A DNA stretch of 64,000 bases. Origin: Atlanticothrix silvestris CENA357. GTDB taxonomy: Bacteria > Cyanobacteriota > Cyanobacteriia > Cyanobacteriales > Nostocaceae. The position numbers and the translations under genes are program-made. Positions 10,004 to 18,444 of the stretch are shown here, piece by piece (within the stretch, counting starts at the first letter, position 1; every line of letters starts with the position of its first letter). The notes under the pieces are model-generated. The model was not told the DNA's origin, made no database searches, and worked only from the letters and a program-made list of their open reading frames with translations. The stretch spans positions 1 through 64,000 of the forward strand of contig NZ_JAECZB010000096.1 in assembly GCF_016056295.1 (NCBI RefSeq). Reading direction: 5' to 3'.

Positions 10004-10540
10004 ATGACTCAAGCTTTGCCTAAACTAGTAACCTTTGAAGAATTTGCAAGTTGGAAACCAAATAATGGACGTTATGAATTACACAACGGGTTAATTGTTG
10101 AGATGTCACAACCATTAGGCGACCATGAAGAGATTGTTGGTTTTCTGGTTGAGAAATTAGTTACAGAATATACCCGTTTGAACTTGCCTTATCGAATACC
10201 CAAAACAGCTTTAGTCAAACCACCTGAAAGTGAAACAGGTTACTCACCAGATGTGTTACTGCTAAACCGTCCTAATTTAGCAAGAGAATCGAGATGGAAA
10301 AATCAATCAACAGTTAGTAATGGTGAATCAATTCCATTAGTTGTAGAAGTTGTCAGTACCAACTGGCGTGACGATTATCTTTATAAAGCTGGCGATTATG
10401 AAAAAATTGGTATTCTTGAATATTGGATTATCGATTATCTTGGCTTACGTGGAAGACGGTTTATTGGTAGCCCAAAACAACCAACTATTTCGATTTATCA
10501 ACTAGTGGAAAGCGAATACCAAGTTAGCCTATTTATTTAG
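10004..10540 (+). CDS. Uma2 family (DUF820) putative nuclease, 3' truncated by frameshift
   Basis: A 178-residue member of the Uma2 family, a PD-(D/E)XK-type endonuclease fold greatly expanded in cyanobacteria. Seen: N-terminal TFEEFASWKPNNGRYELHNG, then the putative metal-binding residues in GYSPDVLLLNR and VVEVVSTNWRDDYLYKAGDYE, followed by YWIIDYLG. The reading frame stops at LFI just after a tandem ATTT-ATTT (10531-10538). Removing one ATTT unit restores a further 28 codons that read as a standard Uma2 C-terminus (see 10536-10625). The lost tail is outside the catalytic core, so activity cannot be judged. The family's physiological role is not established. Confidence 0.85.
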   Translation: MTQALPKLVTFEEFASWKPNNGRYELHNGLIVEMSQPLGDHEEIVGFLVEKLVTEYTRLNLPYRIPKTALVKPPESETGYSPDVLLLNRPNLARESRWKNQSTVSNGESIPLVVEVVSTNWRDDYLYKAGDYEKIGILEYWIIDYLGLRGRRFIGSPKQPTISIYQLVESEYQVSLFI

Positions 10541-10625
10541 GAATGGAGAACGCATTGTGTCACCAACATTTCCGCAATTGAATTTAACTGCACAAGAAAT
10601 TTTTGACGCTGGCTTACAAAGTTAG
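10536..10625 (+). pseudogene. Out-of-frame C-terminal tail of the Uma2 gene
   Basis: Read one frame over from the Uma2 gene, this segment encodes FRNGERIVSPTFPQLNLTAQ and then EIFDAGLQS before a TAG. It matches the usual end of Uma2 proteins (ERIxSPTFPxLNLTAxxIF). It joins cleanly to the gene if a 4-bp ATTT duplication is removed. It is therefore a severed exon-like remnant and not a separate gene. Confidence 0.8.
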
Positions 10626-10652
10626 TTTTTCTCACTATTTAAAAGAAACGCA

Positions 10653-11237
10653 TTACTCATTACTCAGCAACGTTTTTAGTTGAGGAATTAAAGCGTTTAA
10701 AGCCTGACCCCGATGACTAATTGACCCTTTCAACTCCCGCGCCATTTCCGCAAAGGTCAATTGCTTTTCTGGAACATAAAAAATTGGATCATAGCCGAAA
10801 CCACCATCACCACGGGGTGCATGAAGAATTTCACCGCGACAAATACCTTCAGATTGTAAGATGATCGCACCATCAGGACGAGCGATCGCAACTGCACAGA
10901 CAAATTGTGCCTGGCGATTGACTTCGTTACCTAATTCCTTCAGTAACCTAGCAATACGTTCTGAGTCATTGTTACCGTAGCGTGCAGAATATACTCCGGG
11001 TACACCATTTAAAGCAGCTACTTCTAAACCAGAATCATCGGCAATTGCCCATTGTCCTGTTGCTTGAGCAACTTGAGAGGCTTTGAGACAAGCATTAGCA
11101 GCAAAGGTGTCGCCTGTTTCTTCAACTTCTAATTCTTGAGGTTTGAGGGTCAATTCCCAATCGGAATTTGCTAGATAAGCCTGCATTTCCCGCAACTTAC
11201 CTGGATTGCTTGTAGCTACTACGAGTAGTTTTGTCAT
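10653..11237 (-). CDS. rdgB: Non-canonical purine NTP pyrophosphatase (dITP/XTP)
   Basis: A RdgB/HAM1 family housecleaning enzyme that hydrolyses dITP, ITP and XTP to monophosphates, so deaminated purines stay out of DNA and RNA. The 194-residue length is typical. Signatures seen: TSNPGKLREMQAYL at the N-terminus, ETGDTFAANACLKA, DDSGLEVAALNGVPGVYSAR, FGYDPIFY and SHRGQAL near the C-terminus. The ATG start abuts a heptad-repeat block whose first copies begin within a few bases of the start, so promoter signals must lie in or beyond repeats. Confidence 0.95.
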   Translation of the reverse strand: MTKLLVVATSNPGKLREMQAYLANSDWELTLKPQELEVEETGDTFAANACLKASQVAQATGQWAIADDSGLEVAALNGVPGVYSARYGNNDSERIARLLKELGNEVNRQAQFVCAVAIARPDGAIILQSEGICRGEILHAPRGDGGFGYDPIFYVPEKQLTFAEMARELKGSISHRGQALNALIPQLKTLLSNE

Positions 11238-11566
11238 GTGTCAGTTGTTAGTTGTCAGTTGTTAGTGGTTAGTTGTTAGTTGTCAGTTGTTAGTTGTCAG
11301 TTGTTAGTGGTTAGTTGTGAGCTATTTCTTAGGGGTTTCCCTCATAAGTAACTGGCATTAGCGCAGCGTAAAGCCTGCGGCATGGCAACTCTACGAGACG
11401 CTACGCCTAGCTTGCTTAAGCGCAGGGGTACGCTTAGAGCAAGGAACGAACGTTGCCACTAACCACTGACCACTGACCACTAACCACTGACCACTGACCA
11501 CTGACCACTAACCACTAACCACTAACCACTGACCACTGACCACTGACCACTAACCACTGACTAATT
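11238..11566. repeat. Heptanucleotide repeat blocks in inverted orientation around palindromic modules
   Basis: The 329-bp gap is almost wholly repetitive. 11241-11323 is a tandem array of the heptads gttagtt/gtcagtt/gttagtg. 11457-11562 is a tandem array of the complementary heptads ccactaa/ccactga. Between them lie dispersed modules such as gcgcagcgtaaagcctgcgg and gacgctacgcctagcttgc. The two arrays are in inverse orientation and could pair over tens of bases. Such short tandemly repeated sequences are known from heterocystous cyanobacteria. Related heptads recur at 26990-27050, 30416-30462, 58618-58688 and 62440-62465. Confidence 0.85.
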
Positions 11567-13003
11567 CTACTCTGCCCAGTGTTTTGCCCAAGCAAGAGTT
11601 TTATGCACTTGCTCAATTGTGGGGGCTTCGCAGTATAGGCGTAAGACTGGTTCAGTTCCACTAAAGCGGATCATTAACCAGCTTTGATCGGCTAGACGGA
11701 ATTTGTAACCATCAATTGTTTGACAATCAATTACTGCTAATCCGGCAATTTCTTTTAGTGGTTGAGTTTGCAGTTGTTGCAAAAGACGTGATCGCACTTC
11801 CATACTTGCTAAGGGCAAATCAATGCGATCGTATGCTGATGTAAAATTTGTTTTTTCTTGCAACTGGCGATAATAATCACCTAAATCTAGCCCCGAATCG
11901 ACGATCGCTTCTAGCACGTACAATGCTGACAACAAAGCATCGCGTTCTGGAATATGGCTACCATAGCCGATTCCTCCTGACTCTTCGCCACCTAATAATA
12001 CTTTTGCGGCTAACATTCTGTCAGCGATGTATTTATAACCAACTGGTGTTTCAAAAACTGATAGATTATGTAATGCTGCTACACGAGGCATTAAGTCAGA
12101 ACCACTGACAGTTTTAACTATTTCACCGCTAAAGCCACGTCTTAAGGTCAAGTGGTCAATTAATATCGGGATTAATACTTGAGAACTTAAGAAATTGCCT
12201 TCGCCGTCAACTGCGGCAATGCGATCGCAGTCGCCATCAAACACCAACCCCACTGCTAAACCTAATTGATCTGCCTTGCGGTGAGTTTTGATGACTTCAA
12301 ATAGACGCGATAGGTACTTAGGTAAAGGTTCAGGCGCGCCACCACCAAATAAAGGATCGCGATTGCTGTTGATTTCATTGACGCGATCGCCTAATAATTT
12401 CTCTAATCCACCAGCCGCCGCGCCATGCATTACATCAGCAAATACTGTCAGTTTGCCAGAGGCGATCGCTGAGCGAATTTTGGCAATATCAACTTTTTTT
12501 TCTAATGCTTCTGTATAACTAGGCCAGGGATTAAAGTTCTCTACCTTGCCAGGAGTGTTTGCTGGTGGTACTCCGTCTAGCAACAGCGTTTCGATCTCTT
12601 TTGTTACTTCTGGCGATACCGAGCCACCAAAATATCCCTTGACTTTTAATCCTAAATATGTTCCTGGATTATGACTAGCCGTAATTACTAGTGCCCCTAA
12701 AGCATTTAGTTGTTTGGCTGCCCAGCTAAAAGCGGGAGTGGGGGCATAAGTTTCACTAAGTAAAACATCAAATCCGACGGCGGTGACATTATCCGCGACA
12801 GCACGGGCAAAATCTTCTGCCATAAATCGGCGATCATAGCCAACAACAATTGTCCGGCTACCCACCGCGGAAAAATATGTATTATATAATACTTGTGCAG
12901 CGGCTGGCGCTACTAAGGCTAGGCGTTCAAAGGTGAACTCATCACCAATAACACCGCGCCAACCATCTGTACCAAATTTAATAGAGTTAGCTACAACTGG
13001 CAT
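11567..13003 (-). CDS. Phosphoglucomutase/phosphomannomutase family protein
   Basis: An alpha-D-phosphohexomutase of 478 residues that interconverts hexose 1- and 6-phosphates for glycogen, cell-wall or nucleotide-sugar synthesis. All four family motifs are visible: the substrate-entry KFGTDGWRG, the phosphoserine loop TASHNPGTYLGLKVKG, the Mg-binding DGDCDRIAAVD, the sugar-specificity loop GGEESGGIGYG and the phosphate-binding RFSGTEPVLRLY. GEESGG is shared by PGM, PMM and PNGM types, so the preferred sugar cannot be fixed here. The downstream side carries the heptad-repeat array, which begins within about five bases of the stop codon. Confidence 0.92.
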   Translation of the reverse strand: MPVVANSIKFGTDGWRGVIGDEFTFERLALVAPAAAQVLYNTYFSAVGSRTIVVGYDRRFMAEDFARAVADNVTAVGFDVLLSETYAPTPAFSWAAKQLNALGALVITASHNPGTYLGLKVKGYFGGSVSPEVTKEIETLLLDGVPPANTPGKVENFNPWPSYTEALEKKVDIAKIRSAIASGKLTVFADVMHGAAAGGLEKLLGDRVNEINSNRDPLFGGGAPEPLPKYLSRLFEVIKTHRKADQLGLAVGLVFDGDCDRIAAVDGEGNFLSSQVLIPILIDHLTLRRGFSGEIVKTVSGSDLMPRVAALHNLSVFETPVGYKYIADRMLAAKVLLGGEESGGIGYGSHIPERDALLSALYVLEAIVDSGLDLGDYYRQLQEKTNFTSAYDRIDLPLASMEVRSRLLQQLQTQPLKEIAGLAVIDCQTIDGYKFRLADQSWLMIRFSGTEPVLRLYCEAPTIEQVHKTLAWAKHWAE

Positions 13004-13306
13004 CGAGGTATCCTAACTGTCTACCAGAGGATTTTAGCATTCATGTATGGTGCAAGGTAAAAAAAGAATATGCTAAAAGTGTGTACAGCAATTACTAGGT
13101 TGTTTTTAGACTAAGGTTAATTAATTTATTAGTATAGGTGCGTAGATGCACGGTTACTGAACGCTAAATATTGCTTTGATAGCTTTTTTGGTAGTAAGCG
13201 ATCGCTTATTCGGGAATATTACACTGATATTTTCAGTATAATTAAGCAATTAAACCGCAGTCTGCTTACTGTAGCTAGATTACGTATACCAAGGGTAAGT
13301 TTTAAG
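13004..13306. other. Intergenic region, no gene seen
   Basis: This 303-bp AT-rich gap separates the divergent hexomutase gene and the GGMQAAIGN operon and must hold both promoters. It contains a HIP1-type site (gcgatcgc, near 13199). I saw no RNA gene or repeat element. Confidence 0.4.
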
Positions 13307-13732
13307 ATGTCCAACAATCCAAGTGGTATTTCACAATCCAACACAGGTCAAATGGCTGGTGGAATGCAAGCAGCGATCGGTAATAATAATCAGCAGCTTA
13401 TGCAAGCTCAGACTATACCTGCACAAAAAGCACTCACCCAAGAAGACGTACTCAGACTGCTAGGTGAAATTCAACAACTTCTTCAAAGGTCTACTTTACC
13501 TGAAGAGATTAAACAAAAAGCTAGTACTCGCTTGGAAGCCGCAGTTGACGAAGTTCAGCAGAAAGAGCCTGATAAAAAATTGGCCGCAGGGAATCTGAAA
13601 CGGATGGCGGAAACCTTAGAAGATGCGAGTAAAACTCTTAGTGCTGGTAAAGGACTTGTAGAAAAAGTTCAACCTATTTTAGGTCAACTATTGGGTTGGT
13701 TAAATGTTGCAAAATCCTTCTTTGGACTTTAG
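13307..13732 (+). CDS. Small helical protein with N-terminal GGMQAAIGN motif
   Basis: A 141-residue protein I cannot name. Residues 1-40 are Gln/Asn/Ser-rich and carry GGMQAAIGNNNQQ (about 18-30). The rest is predicted helical: LTQEDVLRLLGEIQQLLQRS, a LPEEIKQKASTRLEAAVDEV segment, then a hydrophobic amphipathic tail (VQPILGQLLGWLNVAKSFFGL) that could insert in or lie on a membrane. The architecture (short Asn-rich GN-type motif, helical bundle, hydrophobic end) resembles small cyanobacterial proteins that accompany NTPase- or protease-type sensor proteins; that comparison is from memory. The next gene, 12 bp downstream, carries the same motif in different codons, so the motif is kept at protein level. 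Confidence 0.75.
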   Translation: MSNNPSGISQSNTGQMAGGMQAAIGNNNQQLMQAQTIPAQKALTQEDVLRLLGEIQQLLQRSTLPEEIKQKASTRLEAAVDEVQQKEPDKKLAAGNLKRMAETLEDASKTLSAGKGLVEKVQPILGQLLGWLNVAKSFFGL

Positions 13733-13744
13733 CAGAGTGAAACT

Positions 13745-15145
13745 GTGAGCCAATTGCCATCACCTGACTCTAATAATTCATACAATTCGCCATCCAGCTC
13801 TGAGTCTAATATCCAGCAAAATGCCGAAGACTCAGCAATAAAAGGTGGAATGCAGGCTGCTATTGGTAATGATAACAATCAAAATCAAACAAATAGTAGT
13901 TCAACTGGTAATGTTGTCAATGTTAACGTTGGCTTTCATCCTCATACCCAAGCACCAAATACATCACCTCAAGAATTGCCTAATCTGCCTGTAGAAGTTG
14001 CACAAACTATTAGAAATAACAACGATATAAATAATAGAGGTGGCATATTTCCACCATTGCGAATGTCTCGCAGAGCTTTTATTCCTACAGTTTTAGGTAC
14101 ATCTTTAGTTACTGCATCTGGCGGTTGGTTGGCTGGTCAAAATCACCCACGTATCACTTGGAAAATGGTTAGTGTTTTGGGTGACAATACCAAAAACCTA
14201 ATTCTTTATAAAGCTCCCCAAATGATCTGCGATCGCATTGCCCAAATGACAGATGGTTACTTTACTATTGAGCTAGATAGAACTGGGAACACAGAAGAAA
14301 TATTGAAAAAGGTTAGCGATGGCAATATAGAGTGTGGCTACAGTGGAGTCTACTATAATAGTGAAAAATACAGAGTTCTCTTTTTTGGTTGTGCCATACC
14401 TTTTGGTCTAAATCCTCAAGAACAAAATGCTTGGCTTTATTACAAAAAAGATCCTAAGAATCAGTGGACATTCATGCAGGAAATCTATTCAAAATTAGAC
14501 TTGAATGTGATTCCCTTTCCCGCAGGTGCAACAGGCGCACAAATGGGAGGTTGGTTTAATAAAGAAATTAAATCAATAGCGGACTTTGATGGTATAACCA
14601 TGCGTATTCCTGGATTGGGAGCAGAGGTATTACAAAAATTCGGTGTCGTATCTGATAAACAGTTAGGCTTTCCAATTCCCATTGATCAAATTGCAGATAA
14701 AGTCAGAGACAGCACCCTGAATGCTGCTGAGTGGATTGGGCCTTATGATGATTTTCAATTGGGATTACATAATGTATTGCCATACTATTACTACCCTGGT
14801 TGGTGGGAACCCGGTACAACTTATGATGTACAGGTAAATACTGGTGTTTGGAAAAGTTTACCGGAAAAATATCAAGAAATATTTAAGGCTGTTTGTTTAG
14901 AAACTCACATTAAAATATTAGCTGAATACGATCAAAAAAACAGTGAAAAGCTGCAACAACTTATTGAATCGAGAAGTATTAAACTAAGACCTTTTAATGA
15001 TGAAATTTTGCAGGAAGCTAAAAAACAAACAGATATTTTATTGAAATTATATGCAGATAAAAATAAATTATTTGGGGAAGTGTATACTGAATGGTCAAAG
15101 TTTAAATTTATGATTAAACAATGGTCGAAACTAAATAATATTTAA
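13745..15145 (+). CDS. Orphan TRAP-type (DctP) solute-binding protein with GGMQAAIGN N-terminus
   Basis: A 466-residue protein starting at GTG (13745), 12 bp after the previous gene and thus probably translationally coupled. Residues 1-106 form an Asn/Ser/Gln-rich extension with GGMQAAIGNDNNQ near 34-46. Met107 begins a twin-arginine-like signal (SRRAFIPTVLGTSLVTA) followed by a hydrophobic stretch. The remainder is a DctP-family binding protein (AEWIGPYDDFQLGLHN, YYYYPGWWEPG), most like the 2-oxoacid/TakP branch. No DctQ or DctM membrane subunits lie nearby. With the long N-terminal extension it may be anchored with that tail in the cytoplasm and not simply secreted; a second translation start at Met107 (14063) is also possible. 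The ligand is unknown. Confidence 0.8.
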   Translation: MSQLPSPDSNNSYNSPSSSESNIQQNAEDSAIKGGMQAAIGNDNNQNQTNSSSTGNVVNVNVGFHPHTQAPNTSPQELPNLPVEVAQTIRNNNDINNRGGIFPPLRMSRRAFIPTVLGTSLVTASGGWLAGQNHPRITWKMVSVLGDNTKNLILYKAPQMICDRIAQMTDGYFTIELDRTGNTEEILKKVSDGNIECGYSGVYYNSEKYRVLFFGCAIPFGLNPQEQNAWLYYKKDPKNQWTFMQEIYSKLDLNVIPFPAGATGAQMGGWFNKEIKSIADFDGITMRIPGLGAEVLQKFGVVSDKQLGFPIPIDQIADKVRDSTLNAAEWIGPYDDFQLGLHNVLPYYYYPGWWEPGTTYDVQVNTGVWKSLPEKYQEIFKAVCLETHIKILAEYDQKNSEKLQQLIESRSIKLRPFNDEILQEAKKQTDILLKLYADKNKLFGEVYTEWSKFKFMIKQWSKLNNI

Positions 15146-15315
15146 TTTATTAATTCAGTCTTTAGGTCGATGATTGCAGGTATACACCGTGATTTATTTA
15201 GACAGCGATCGCGTTAAATTAGAAAATATAGATAGTTGATAAATCATCTGCGATTGTTAACCTTGAAATGTTAACTTAAAAGCAAAGTTATTTGCCCTAG
15301 TTTGAGGAAAATTCT

Positions 15316-16398
15316 ATGACTACAACCCTCACAGAGGCTAATTCCATTGAGTCACTGTTAGGTAAAGAGACAGAATCCCTGCTTACCTATAAAGCCAAAA
15401 TTTCTCAAGATTTACTACATTTACCAGGCCCAGATTTTGTAGATCGAGTTTGGTTGAATAGCGATCGCAATCCTCAAGTATTACGTAATCTCCAGCAACT
15501 TTATGCTACTGGACGTTTAGCGTATACTGGGTATCTCTCGATTTTACCAGTAGACCAAGGCATCGAACATTCAGCAGGTGCATCTTTTGCACCTAATCCG
15601 ATTTACTTTGATCCAGAAAATATTATCAGATTGGCAATAGCAGCAGGATGCAATGCTGTAGCTACGACATTGGGGGTATTAGGCAGCGTTTCACGTAAAT
15701 ATGCTCATAAAATTCCCTTTATTGCCAAAATAAACCATAACGAACTACTGACTTTCCCCAATCAATATGACCAAGTATTGTTTGCTGATGTCGAGCAAGC
15801 TTGGAATTTGGGTGCAGCAGCGGTAGGTGCAACAATATATTTTGGCTCAGAGAATTCGACTCGGCAAATTCAAGAAATCAGCCACGCTTTTAAACGCGCC
15901 CATGAACTGGGGATGGTAACTATTCTCTGGTGTTATCTGCGTAATAACGCTTTTAAACAAGATAAAGACTACCATGTTGCCGCTGACCTGACTGGACAAG
16001 CAAATCATTTGGGTGTGACAATTGAAGCCGATATCATCAAACAAAAGTTACCTGAATGCAATAATGGTTACGGTGCAGTAGCCAAAGCCACTGGTAAGAG
16101 TTACGGTAAAACCGACGAGCGAGTTTATACAGAATTAACAACCGACCATCCAATTGATTTGACTCGTTACCAAGTGCTGAATTGCTACTGTGGACGTGCA
16201 GGACTTATTAATTCTGGTGGGGCGACTGGTAAAAATGATTTTGCTGAAGCAGTTCGCACAGCAGTAATTAACAAACGGGCTGGTGGTACAGGATTAATTT
16301 CTGGACGCAAGACTTTCCAGCGTCCGTTTGAGGAAGGAGTGAAACTGTTTCACGCAATTCAGGATGTTTACTTATCGCCAGACGTAACCATAGCTTAA
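15316..16398 (+). CDS. Class I fructose-bisphosphate aldolase
   Basis: A 360-residue Schiff-base aldolase of the DhnA/FbaB type, cleaving or forming fructose 1,6-bisphosphate in glycolysis and the Calvin cycle. Motifs seen: [30 protein letters not shown], the central [10 protein letters not shown] and the C-terminal phosphate-binding region [12 protein letters not shown] and [18 protein letters not shown]. No class II zinc-histidine pattern is present. ATG start with gagg upstream. It stands alone, followed by a repeat region. Many cyanobacteria carry both class I and class II enzymes; only this one is in the window. Confidence 0.9.
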   Translation: MTTTLTEANSIESLLGKETESLLTYKAKISQDLLHLPGPDFVDRVWLNSDRNPQVLRNLQQLYATGRLAYTGYLSILPVDQGIEHSAGASFAPNPIYFDPENIIRLAIAAGCNAVATTLGVLGSVSRKYAHKIPFIAKINHNELLTFPNQYDQVLFADVEQAWNLGAAAVGATIYFGSENSTRQIQEISHAFKRAHELGMVTILWCYLRNNAFKQDKDYHVAADLTGQANHLGVTIEADIIKQKLPECNNGYGAVAKATGKSYGKTDERVYTELTTDHPIDLTRYQVLNCYCGRAGLINSGGATGKNDFAEAVRTAVINKRAGGTGLISGRKTFQRPFEEGVKLFHAIQDVYLSPDVTIA

Positions 16399-16440
16399 CC
16401 TCGAAAAAACAGTCGGGGCATCGACTGTTAGGTTAGGTGA

Positions 16441-16664
16441 AAAACATTCGCAATTCGCAATTAAAGACGAAAAATCACTTAATTGTTTAATTGTTAATTA
16501 ACGGGTTTCAAGCCCCCACTGATTGTAACTGCGAATTGCGAATTGGTAATTGCGAATTGGTTGGGTGGGGGCTTTGACTCCAAGGTTAGGCAATTAATCA
16601 ATTAACAATCCACAATTCTCATTTTCAATTGCGAATTGCGAATTGCGAATTGCGAATTGTTTGG
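16441..16664. repeat. Heptad (gcgaatt) repeats within an inverted-repeat element
   Basis: Tandem gcgaatt/gcaattc heptads lie at 16448-16462, 16530-16560 and 16627-16660. The middle block sits between inverted arms aagcccccac (16511-16520) and gtgggggctt (16565-16574). An earlier small inverted repeat aacagtcg/cgactgtt follows the aldolase stop. The region fills the gap up to the 85-codon gene. Confidence 0.7.
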
Positions 16665-16922
16665 TCAAAGAACTTCTTCTGCTAAGAGTTGACCTTGAAT
16701 TCGTTCGTATTCATCCTCAAGCAACCATTCTTGCGCTGCTTGATAATTTGAGTGAGCAACCACAAGCTTGTAATCAGAAGCAGGGTTAAAAATACGACAA
16801 GTACCATCTTGATCGCCAACTAGCATTAGGATTTTAGGTGGAAAAAGGACTGGATCGATCCAAAGCTCCAGGAATTTCCAAGTCTTAGTTTGTTCGGCGA
16901 GGACTGGTTCATGGGATAACAT
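16665..16922 (-). CDS. Hypothetical small protein, second of an overlapping pair
   Basis: An 85-residue acidic protein of unknown function (start MLSHEPVLAEQTK, end LLAEEVL). It contains ILMLVGDQDGTCRIFNPASD and a helical acidic tail. Its start overlaps the end of the upstream gene by 14 bp, so the two are co-translated. The pairing of a small acidic protein behind a gene with a toxin-like domain looks like a toxin-immunity or toxin-antitoxin unit, but this is inference; I do not recognise the family. Confidence 0.6.
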   Translation of the reverse strand: MLSHEPVLAEQTKTWKFLELWIDPVLFPPKILMLVGDQDGTCRIFNPASDYKLVVAHSNYQAAQEWLLEDEYERIQGQLLAEEVL

Positions 16923-17244
16923 GATACTTACCTGTGACTTTTACAATTTTAATTTCACCGTAGTAAAGAGGTGTTTGGCTTGCGTCTACTCTAATTATGT
17001 AACCGATTGCTTCTGGAAAGTAGAGTCCGTATCGTTCGTAATCATCCTCTTCATCGTCTATTCCGGTTCGCTCTCCGTTTGCGATGATCGCTTGCGTTAC
17101 TCGTTCCAAGGTTTCACGATCATTAAACACATGTGCCCTACCTTCTTTTTGTAGTAATCTTTGGACTTGAGGAGTATTAGGTAAATGGCGATTAATTAGG
17201 CCAAGTCGAGGATCTGGAATAATTTCTCGGTCAATTCCGCTCAT
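16909..17244 (-). CDS. Hypothetical protein, possibly related to polymorphic-toxin-associated DUF6972
   Basis: A 111-residue protein beginning MSGIDREIIPDPRLGLINRH. The middle, AHVFNDRETLERVTQAII, and the end, ERYGLYFPEAIGYI plus PLYYGEIKI, recall a small domain found at the ends of polymorphic toxins and as free-standing genes in cyanobacteria (I believe DUF6972; from memory). A conserved His near 38 and the acidic stretch DDEEDDYE are visible. No signal peptide or delivery domain is present. It overlaps the downstream 85-codon gene. Function is unproven. Confidence 0.55.
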   Translation of the reverse strand: MSGIDREIIPDPRLGLINRHLPNTPQVQRLLQKEGRAHVFNDRETLERVTQAIIANGERTGIDDEEDDYERYGLYFPEAIGYIIRVDASQTPLYYGEIKIVKVTGKYHVIP

Positions 17245-17393
17245 GAATTAGGAACTCGCACACTGTATCGAAGTCGCTATTTTAAGCGATTGTGCTTATT
17301 AGCAGTAAGCAATTAAGTCGTGTAGCGAATTGGGCAATTGCATCCCCTCAACAAATTTATGGCTGGTTGATTTAGGACTTACAGCAGGGCAGT

Positions 17394-18287
17394 TCAATCT
17401 TCAACGCTGACAGATTGTGCATCAACTCTTAAATTAGGCGCAACCAAAGTAAACACCGTAATTTCAGGACGGGCAAAAAAGCGCAGATGCAATCCGGTCA
17501 TACCTAAACCTCGATTGGTGTATAAGAGCATCTGTTTTACCCGATAACGCCCTAAATAGTACTCTTTAGCCCAAGGCGGTAGAACCGGCGGCTTGAGAAA
17601 AGGTAAACGCACCTGTCCGCCGTGGGAATGCCCTGATAGTTGCAAGTCAAACCGCCCTATAGCAGCGCTAGTATTAGCAAAATCTGGTTCGTGGGCTAAT
17701 AAAATTGCCGCACCTTCATTGGGTAATTGCTGCATGACTAAATCCAAACGGTCTTTACCCATGCCAACATCATCTACCCCAGCGATATGCAACGTCCCAT
17801 TACCTCGCTGTAATGTATAAACACCATTACCAAGGTGCAAGATACCGCTTTGTTCTAGTACCTGTATGATTTTGCTGGTGTTGTTTTCGTGGTCATGATT
17901 GCCCAATACTGCTACAGTTTGATCTTTTGGTCTAAGTTGCTCTAAAGGTAGTTCAAGAGTAGAGATGAATTGCGGTAAATGACGAGTAACTAAATCACCT
18001 GTAATCGCGACTAGGTCTGGTTTTTGTTGATTAACCAACCGAACAATACGCTTTAAACGTCGCGGAGTCATCCACCTATCTCGATGAATATCGCTGATTT
18101 GCACAATGCGATAACCATTAAATTCTGATGAAAGGTGGGGTAGGGTCAGTTGTAAAGAATTAATCTCGATCCAATTCGGTTCAATTAACTTGGCGTATAG
18201 TAAAGTACAGCATCCTAGTACAACGCACCATATTAAACATCGCCAAGCTAAGCCACTGGCTTGTTTGAGCCACTTACGAATTTTCAA
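17394..18287 (-). CDS. Membrane-anchored metallophosphoesterase (YaeI-like)
   Basis: A 297-residue calcineurin-like phosphoesterase with an N-terminal transmembrane helix (about residues 13-31). All metal-binding motifs are present: QISDIHRD (Asp, His), AITGDLV (Asp), LGNHDHE (Asn, His), LLAHEPD (His) and LSGHSHGGQV (His-x-His). The closest described relatives are YaeI/YkuE-type enzymes acting at the membrane, for example on lipid-linked substrates; this is family inference. The start is a TTG at 18287 preceded by a strong aaggag eight bases upstream; no ATG is available near it. Divergent from der. Confidence 0.88.
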   Translation of the reverse strand: MKIRKWLKQASGLAWRCLIWCVVLGCCTLLYAKLIEPNWIEINSLQLTLPHLSSEFNGYRIVQISDIHRDRWMTPRRLKRIVRLVNQQKPDLVAITGDLVTRHLPQFISTLELPLEQLRPKDQTVAVLGNHDHENNTSKIIQVLEQSGILHLGNGVYTLQRGNGTLHIAGVDDVGMGKDRLDLVMQQLPNEGAAILLAHEPDFANTSAAIGRFDLQLSGHSHGGQVRLPFLKPPVLPPWAKEYYLGRYRVKQMLLYTNRGLGMTGLHLRFFARPEITVFTLVAPNLRVDAQSVSVED

Positions 18288-18444
18288 GGCACAATCTCCT
18301 TCGATGTGACTGCCAGATTTTCCGTTATGCTATTTCTTTAAATTTGGCGGTAAATCATCATGAAGGTTGAGGAATTAAATAAAGATTTAAAGTAGCTAAA
18401 ATATAGAGACGTGATATACTAGCTCTCTTACTCACCCTGGTTTT

